Source: an uncultured Bacilli bacterium
Lineage (GTDB): Bacteria; Bacillota_I; Bacilli_A; RF39; UBA660
Assembly (NCBI GenBank): GCA_948687865.1
Contig: CAPQQE010000017.1
Location: forward strand, 1,462 to 11,712
Length of the DNA stretch: 10,251 nt
Reading direction: 5' to 3'
Part shown: piece by piece, positions 6,388-10,251 of the stretch
Position numbering within the stretch: position 1 is the stretch's first letter
Layout: each line of letters starts with the position of its first letter
Notes under the pieces: model-generated
Seen by the model: only the letters and a program-made list of their open reading frames with translations
Told to the model about the DNA's origin: nothing
The model's database searches: none
Made by a program: the position numbers and the translations under genes

Positions 6388-7555
6388 TTATCTTTTTTTT
6401 ATTCTTATTATCATATATACTATTAATATAGTTAGTAATGGTAAAAATAAAATTTCTTTATTATTTTTAACAAAAAATATAAAATCGAATGATATATTAT
6501 CTGGAGATAATACATTTAGCGAGTATAAAACTTCTTCATTATTCATAATATATAAATCTCCAACTTTTTCTTTCTTTTTAGTACCTTTTTCTAAATTAGT
6601 TTTACCTTTATATTTATATATTAAATCACTCTTTGTTATATTTTTATTTAAATACATTTTTATGTCTTTATCTGACTTTATTTCATATTCTTTTCCGTAT
6701 TTACTAGTTAATTTTATAATATTATCTCCTTTTGATAATATATTAATATAATCATAATTTTTAAAAAAGTACTCATATATATCTTTAGTATCTACAAAAT
6801 GTTCATTTCTATTATCATGTGGCGCTCCTATTGTTATTAATATAAATTCTGTATTATCTTTTTTTGCATAACTAGCAAGACATAACCCAGCTCTACTTGT
6901 ATATCCTGTTTTAGCACCTTTTATATAATCCATATTATAAGCATCTTGATTTTTTATAATATTTAATGGCCCACTCATATCTTCAAATATGACTGTTGTA
7001 AATACTTCTTTAAATTTCTCATTATTTAATGCATATTTAAGTAAAGTCATTAAATCTCTAGCACTTGAATAATGATTTTCTCCCTCTATTCCAATAACAT
7101 TTGAAAAACTAGTATTATTCATTTTCAATTCTTTTGCTTTTGCATTCATAAGTTTTACAAATTCTTTTTCTGATCCACTTATACAATGGGCAAGTATTTC
7201 AGTAGCATCCGCTCCTGATTTTAATATTGTACCATATAATAATTTATTATATGATAGTGTATCTCCTACTTTAAATCCCGCAACTGATAAATCATTTGTT
7301 ACATTTTTAAGCATATTTCTTGTAACTAATATTTCTTCATCAAAATTGTCAATATTTTCAATAGCAACCAGTGCAGTCATAATTTTAGTCAAACTTGCAA
7401 TATTAACACTTCTATCTGCTTCTTTTTCATATAAAACAATATCATCTGTTAAATTATATAATATAGCATTATTAGACTTTATCTGTATTTCATCTGCAAA
7501 TACATTAACTTATGCTAAAAAAAATAACAATAAAAAAACTAAATATCTTTCTCAT
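6388..7555 (-). pseudogene. DacF-like D-Ala-D-Ala carboxypeptidase, frameshifted in signal peptide
   Basis: Penicillin-binding protein of the serine peptidase S11 type, which trims the terminal D-Ala from peptidoglycan stem peptides outside the cell. The catalytic domain is open from 7509 to 6388 with SLTK (7384-7395) as the active-site SxxK and KTG at 6904-6912. The SxN position reads SGA (7210-7218) instead of SGN. A C-terminal domain ends in a membrane helix (FLPLLTILIVYMIIRIKKR). A plausible signal peptide, MRKIFSFFIVIFFSIS, starts at ATG 7553-7555 but terminates at 7505-7507. The catalytic frame has its own stop at 7510-7512, just before VNVFADE. One base must be dropped near 7510 to join them. 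No ATG, GTG or TTG lies between that stop and the TTG inside SLTK, so a functional enzyme cannot be made from this sequence as written. No Shine-Dalgarno precedes the ATG. It is either a real pseudogene or a sequencing error. Confidence 0.8.
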
Positions 7556-7561
7556 ATTAAT

Positions 7562-7570
7562 ATTATATCA
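7562..7570 (-). promoter_or_regulatory. Possible extended -10 before the carboxypeptidase
   Basis: TGATATAAT on the minus strand ends six bases before the ATG of the carboxypeptidase signal peptide, so transcription would begin at about the A of the ATG, giving a leaderless message. The -35 is weak (TTGTAC at 19 bp). It may instead be a remnant of a shortened upstream region. Confidence 0.35.
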
Positions 7571-7589
7571 GAAAATAGCCATTTTTGTA

Positions 7590-7632
7590 CAAATTAAAAG
7601 TTCTAAATAGAATATTCATTTCTATCTAGAAC
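7590..7632 (-). terminator. Intrinsic terminator of the 91-residue protein gene
   Basis: A 13-bp stem (7600-7612 with 7620-7632) containing one G-U wobble and a 7-base loop, followed on the minus strand by TTTTAATTT. The TAG stop of the gene (7603-7605) lies inside the distal arm. Confidence 0.85.
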
Positions 7633-7878
7633 CTTTTTTAATGATTTATTACTAAACATTTTATTAGGATTTAATCTATTTAATATTTGTATATTTTTTG
7701 CTTCTTCTTTTTTGTATAATTCATTAGAACTTAAATCTATATAACTATTTTCATTTATTTTTAGAAACATACTTATATATTTATTATTCTTAATTCTACC
7801 AATCATTCCTATTACTTTTTTATTATAATTTTTAATACAACCTAAATAGATATAACTACCGCTGAATTGTTTTTTCAT
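7603..7878 (-). CDS. Small basic protein of unknown function (91 aa)
   Basis: I do not recognise this protein. It is rich in Lys, Asn, Ile and Ser, clearly basic, has one cysteine (Cys14), and shows no signal peptide, membrane segment or known motif. Residues about 7-50 (SGSYIYLGCIKNY...VIGMIGRIKNNKYISMFLKI...SYIDLS) look like alternating beta strands. The C-terminal half is more helical and charged (SLKKVLDRNEYSI). It is credible as a gene because it has a complete expression unit: a consensus-like promoter at 7905-7933, an AAAGGA ribosome binding site 7 bases before ATG, and a strong terminator that includes its stop codon. It lies after uvsE with no terminator between, so it may also be read from that gene. 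Confidence 0.75.
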   Translation of the reverse strand: MKKQFSGSYIYLGCIKNYNKKVIGMIGRIKNNKYISMFLKINENSYIDLSSNELYKKEEAKNIQILNRLNPNKMFSNKSLKKVLDRNEYSI

Positions 7879-7904
7879 AAATATTCCTTTCTTACTGCAA
7901 GAAT

Positions 7905-7933
7905 ATTTTAATAAATTATTTATGTTTAGTCAA
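7905..7933 (-). promoter_or_regulatory. Sigma-A-type promoter of the 91-residue protein
   Basis: On the minus strand TTGACT (7928-7933), exactly 17 bp, TAAAAT (7905-7910). It lies between the uvsE stop codon and the ATG of the small gene and is the best -35/-10 pair I found in the window. Predicted start near 7898. Confidence 0.75.
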
Positions 7934-7935
7934 TA

Positions 7936-8877
7936 TTAAATTTTAAAAGATGTATCATCTAAAAATTTATAATTTGTCTTATATTTTAGTTCTCTAACGA
8001 GTCTAAATAATGCATCATCCTTTGCTTTTGCTTCTATCATAATATCTAAATCTATATTATATTTTCTTATCTTTTCTATAAAATTAATAAAATCATCACT
8101 ATTTATATAATCATGGTGGGATCTAAAATCTTTTTTAGTCTTATTTTTTGGTGATGAAAAATGTATCTTAGGTCTTATATTTTTCCATGTATTAAATATA
8201 TCTTTAAATAGATTTTCTATGCCAAAGCAAGGATTACATATATGATGATGATAATCAAGTACCATAGGAACATTTAATCTTTTACATAAATTTAATACAT
8301 CCTCTGCATTAAATATTTTATCATCATTTTCTATAGCAATTGATTTTTTTATATTATTAGGTAGTTTGTTAAAATTATTTATAAATCTACTTATTGATTT
8401 TTCTTTACCAAATACATTGCTTCCAACATGAAGGACAATAATTGGATTATCTATTTCTAATTCTTCTAAAATTTCTATATGATATTTTAGTATATTTATT
8501 GAATTATTTACTATTTCACTATTTGTGCTATTAAGTACACAAAACTGATCCGGGTGTACATCTACTCGCATTTTACTTTTTTTAATTAATTCAGCTATAT
8601 TTTTATAATATTTTTTATATCTATTTATATATTCAAAATCTACATCTTTATGTGTAGATAATGGAATTAATTTAGATGTAAGTCTATAAAAATGTATGTT
8701 ATTTTTTATATTATAGTTTAATATTTTTTCTAAATCTATTAAATTTGATTTTATAATATTATCTAATTTTTCATCTTTATTTTCTATATTCTTATAATTT
8801 GTATATGTTATAGTACTAGATGTTGTTATATTATCTAATGCTTTACTAATTGCAACATAACCAAGTCTTATTATCAT
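7936..8877 (-). CDS. uvsE: UV damage endonuclease UvsE (UVDE)
   Basis: DNA repair endonuclease that nicks 5' of UV photoproducts and starts an excision route independent of UvrABC. The protein has 313 residues, normal for the family, in a TIM-barrel fold related to endonuclease IV. Metal-binding and catalytic blocks are visible: IHFYRLTSKLIPLSTH, VDVHPDQFCVLNS, VLHVGSNVFGK, AIENDD, LDYHHHICNP, KIHFSSPK, RSHHDYI and DIMIEAKAKDDALFRL. I chose ATG at 8875-8877 since the protein then begins MIIRLGY as in relatives and is preceded by AAAGGTGAC. A TTG nine codons further up would include that ribosome binding site. The start lies only about 25 bases after the murC terminator. No convincing promoter is seen there, so expression may come from terminator read-through or a promoter inside murC. 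Confidence 0.96.
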   Translation of the reverse strand: MIIRLGYVAISKALDNITTSSTITYTNYKNIENKDEKLDNIIKSNLIDLEKILNYNIKNNIHFYRLTSKLIPLSTHKDVDFEYINRYKKYYKNIAELIKKSKMRVDVHPDQFCVLNSTNSEIVNNSINILKYHIEILEELEIDNPIIVLHVGSNVFGKEKSISRFINNFNKLPNNIKKSIAIENDDKIFNAEDVLNLCKRLNVPMVLDYHHHICNPCFGIENLFKDIFNTWKNIRPKIHFSSPKNKTKKDFRSHHDYINSDDFINFIEKIRKYNIDLDIMIEAKAKDDALFRLVRELKYKTNYKFLDDTSFKI

Positions 8878-8902
8878 ATTAGTCACCTTTATTATTATTG
8901 AC

Positions 8903-8928
8903 AAAAAAAGAGGACTTATTAGTCCTCT
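8903..8928 (-). terminator. Intrinsic terminator of murC
   Basis: A perfect 8-bp stem AGAGGACT/AGTCCTCT (8909-8916 and 8921-8928) with a 4-base loop, followed on the minus strand by seven consecutive T. The murC TAA stop (8919-8921) is in the loop and first stem base. Confidence 0.9.
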
Positions 8929-10251
8929 AACAATTTATTGCATATTTTAGTTACATTCCCAGCACCTAATGTTAAAATTATATCATTTTCTTTTACATTA
9001 TTGAGTAAATATTTCTTTATTTCATCATAATCTTTAATATATATAGCATCTTTTCCAAGTTCAAGTAGTTTAGATACAATTTGATTTTCATTAACATCAT
9101 ATACATTAATTTCTCTTGCAGCATATATATCAATTACTATAATATGATCAAAATCTTTAAGTGATGTAATAAAATCATTTAAATGATTTTTTACCCTACT
9201 ATAAGTATGTGCTTCAAATATTACCCATGATTCATTAAATTTCTTTTTTAATACTGCTTTTGATGTTGCATTAATTTCAGTTGGATGATGTGCGTAATCA
9301 TCATATATACTTGCACCATTAAATTTGCCTTTATATTCTAATCTTCTACTTGCACCATTAAATTTTAAAAGACCATCTTTTATGCTTTCTATATCTATCT
9401 TATACCATAAACATAATGCGATACACTCTAGAGAATTTAGTACATTATGAATACCAGCAACATTTAATCTTATTCTAGATATTTTTTCACCATTACTCAT
9501 TAAATCATAACTAGGAAATCCATTTTCATCAAAGTCTATATTGGATGAATAATAATCTGCATCTTCATTATCTATACTAACTGAAAGTACATGTGCATCT
9601 GTATAATTTCTTAAGTTATAGCATCTTTCATCATCCATATTAACTACTAATAATCCATCAGTAGGTAATAATTTTACATAATTTTGAAATGATTTTTCTA
9701 TATTATCAATGTTTTTAAAATAATCTAAGTGATCATTATCAATATTAGTAACTATTGCACTTCTTTGCTTAAAGTTTAAATAACTTTCACAATATTCACA
9801 TGCTTCAATTATAAAATAATCACTATTTCCAACCCTGTAATTACCATTAATAACATTAAGATTAGCTCCTATTTGGATACTAGGATCTAAATTAGCAGAC
9901 ATAAATGAACTAGATACCATAGAAGAAGTTGTTGTTTTACCGTGTGTACCAGCAATACCTATAACATCTCTAAATAATTTTGTTATTTCGCCTAAAAAAT
10001 TCCCTCTTTCTATTGTCTTAATGTTTAAATTTCTAGCTTCAACTAATTCAGCATTATCTTCTTTTATAGCGGCTGTATAAACTACTAAATCTATTTCACT
10101 AGTTATATTTTCTTTAATTTGACCTATATTAACTAATATCCCATTATCTCTTAATTTTTGAGTTGTGTCACTTTCTGACATATCAGATCCGCTAACTTTA
10201 TATCCCCAATTAATAAGTATTTCTGCAATACCACTCATACTTATTCCACCA
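8919..10251 (-). CDS. murC: UDP-N-acetylmuramate--L-alanine ligase MurC, 5' end outside window
   Basis: Cytoplasmic ligase that adds L-Ala to UDP-MurNAc using ATP, the first amino-acid step of peptidoglycan synthesis. The visible 443 residues begin inside the N-terminal nucleotide-binding loop (GGISMSGIAEIL), so about 10-15 residues and the start codon are missing. The Mur ligase ATP loop GTHGKTTTSSM, the EACEY block, the central NVAGIHNVLNSL, the DDYAHHPTEI motif and the C-terminal FEAHTYSR and LTLGAGN blocks are all present. Whether genes precede it in an operon cannot be seen. A strong terminator encloses its stop codon. The gene is intact as far as visible. Confidence 0.98.
   Translation of the reverse strand, partial: GGISMSGIAEILINWGYKVSGSDMSESDTTQKLRDNGILVNIGQIKENITSEIDLVVYTAAIKEDNAELVEARNLNIKTIERGNFLGEITKLFRDVIGIAGTHGKTTTSSMVSSSFMSANLDPSIQIGANLNVINGNYRVGNSDYFIIEACEYCESYLNFKQRSAIVTNIDNDHLDYFKNIDNIEKSFQNYVKLLPTDGLLVVNMDDERCYNLRNYTDAHVLSVSIDNEDADYYSSNIDFDENGFPSYDLMSNGEKISRIRLNVAGIHNVLNSLECIALCLWYKIDIESIKDGLLKFNGASRRLEYKGKFNGASIYDDYAHHPTEINATSKAVLKKKFNESWVIFEAHTYSRVKNHLNDFITSLKDFDHIIVIDIYAAREINVYDVNENQIVSKLLELGKDAIYIKDYDEIKKYLLNNVKENDIILTLGAGNVTKICNKLLED

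Noticed and set aside
6383..6392. GATAATTATC palindrome after the carboxypeptidase stop as a terminator
   Set aside because: It is short, made almost only of A/T, and no T tract follows. The next ribosome binding site is close, so read-through to the CmpB-type gene is more likely.
6388..7392. Carboxypeptidase starting at the TTG inside SLTK
   Set aside because: This start would remove the catalytic Ser and the signal peptide. The frame clearly continues upstream as VLYEKEADRSVNIAS.
7517..7538. Phase variation of the carboxypeptidase through the A8/A7 runs
   Set aside because: Losing or gaining one base in either run leads to another stop (TAA at 7510-7512 or a TAG in the run), so slippage there alone cannot turn the gene on.
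7346..7597. Plus-strand 83-codon open frame across the broken carboxypeptidase 5' end
   Set aside because: It is antisense to the SxxK region and signal peptide, with no ribosome binding site or known features.
8878..8904. UvsE start at an upstream TTG
   Set aside because: It would place the AAAGGTGAC ribosome binding site inside the gene and add nine residues absent from the normal MIIRLGY start.

Overview
This is an AT-rich window (well under 35% G+C by eye) whose gene content fits a low-GC Gram-positive, probably Clostridia-like anaerobe (Bacillota). Reasons: GGAGG-type ribosome binding sites, a membrane diadenylate cyclase, a class III (oxygen-sensitive) ribonucleotide reductase with its activase, peptidoglycan enzymes, and a CmpB-type membrane protein family common in Clostridia. 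The species cannot be named from this sequence. Nine genes run on the minus strand and one (a Crp/Fnr regulator) on the plus strand. I saw no RNA gene, CRISPR array, insertion sequence or prophage, and no gene-free stretch longer than 300 bases.

Layout in minus-strand transcription order (right to left). MurC (8919-10251, start outside the window) ends in a strong terminator. UvsE, a UV-damage endonuclease (7936-8877), follows and is directly succeeded by a 91-residue protein of unknown function (7603-7878) with its own sigma-A-type promoter and terminator. Next is a DacF-like D-Ala-D-Ala carboxypeptidase (6388-7555) whose signal peptide is out of frame with its catalytic domain, then a CmpB-type membrane protein (5855-6358). 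The Crp/Fnr regulator (5220-5852, plus strand) converges on the latter with a shared hairpin and diverges from nrdD-nrdG (2966-5092, 2436-2966). After nrdG come a single-pass acidic protein with an internal repeat (1540-2346), a LppM-like lipoprotein (736-1431) and cdaA (1-727, 3' end outside the window), the last two translationally coupled.

How the parts may work together. The nrdD/crp intergenic region carries a perfect 16-bp inverted repeat. It lies about 41 bp upstream of the predicted nrdD start and over the predicted -35 of crp. This is what one expects if the Crp/Fnr protein activates nrdDG and represses itself, but that is inference. The lipoprotein-cdaA pair links an extracytoplasmic protein to c-di-AMP synthesis. 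MurC, the carboxypeptidase and CdaA are all tied to cell-wall metabolism.

Most of the window is ordinary core metabolism, and I do not see a clearly new multi-gene system. The points most worth a second look are the nrdD/crp control region, a perfect 20-bp palindrome inside crp, the broken carboxypeptidase, the lipoprotein-cdaA coupling, the orphan 91-residue unit, and the consistent placement of stop codons inside terminator hairpins.
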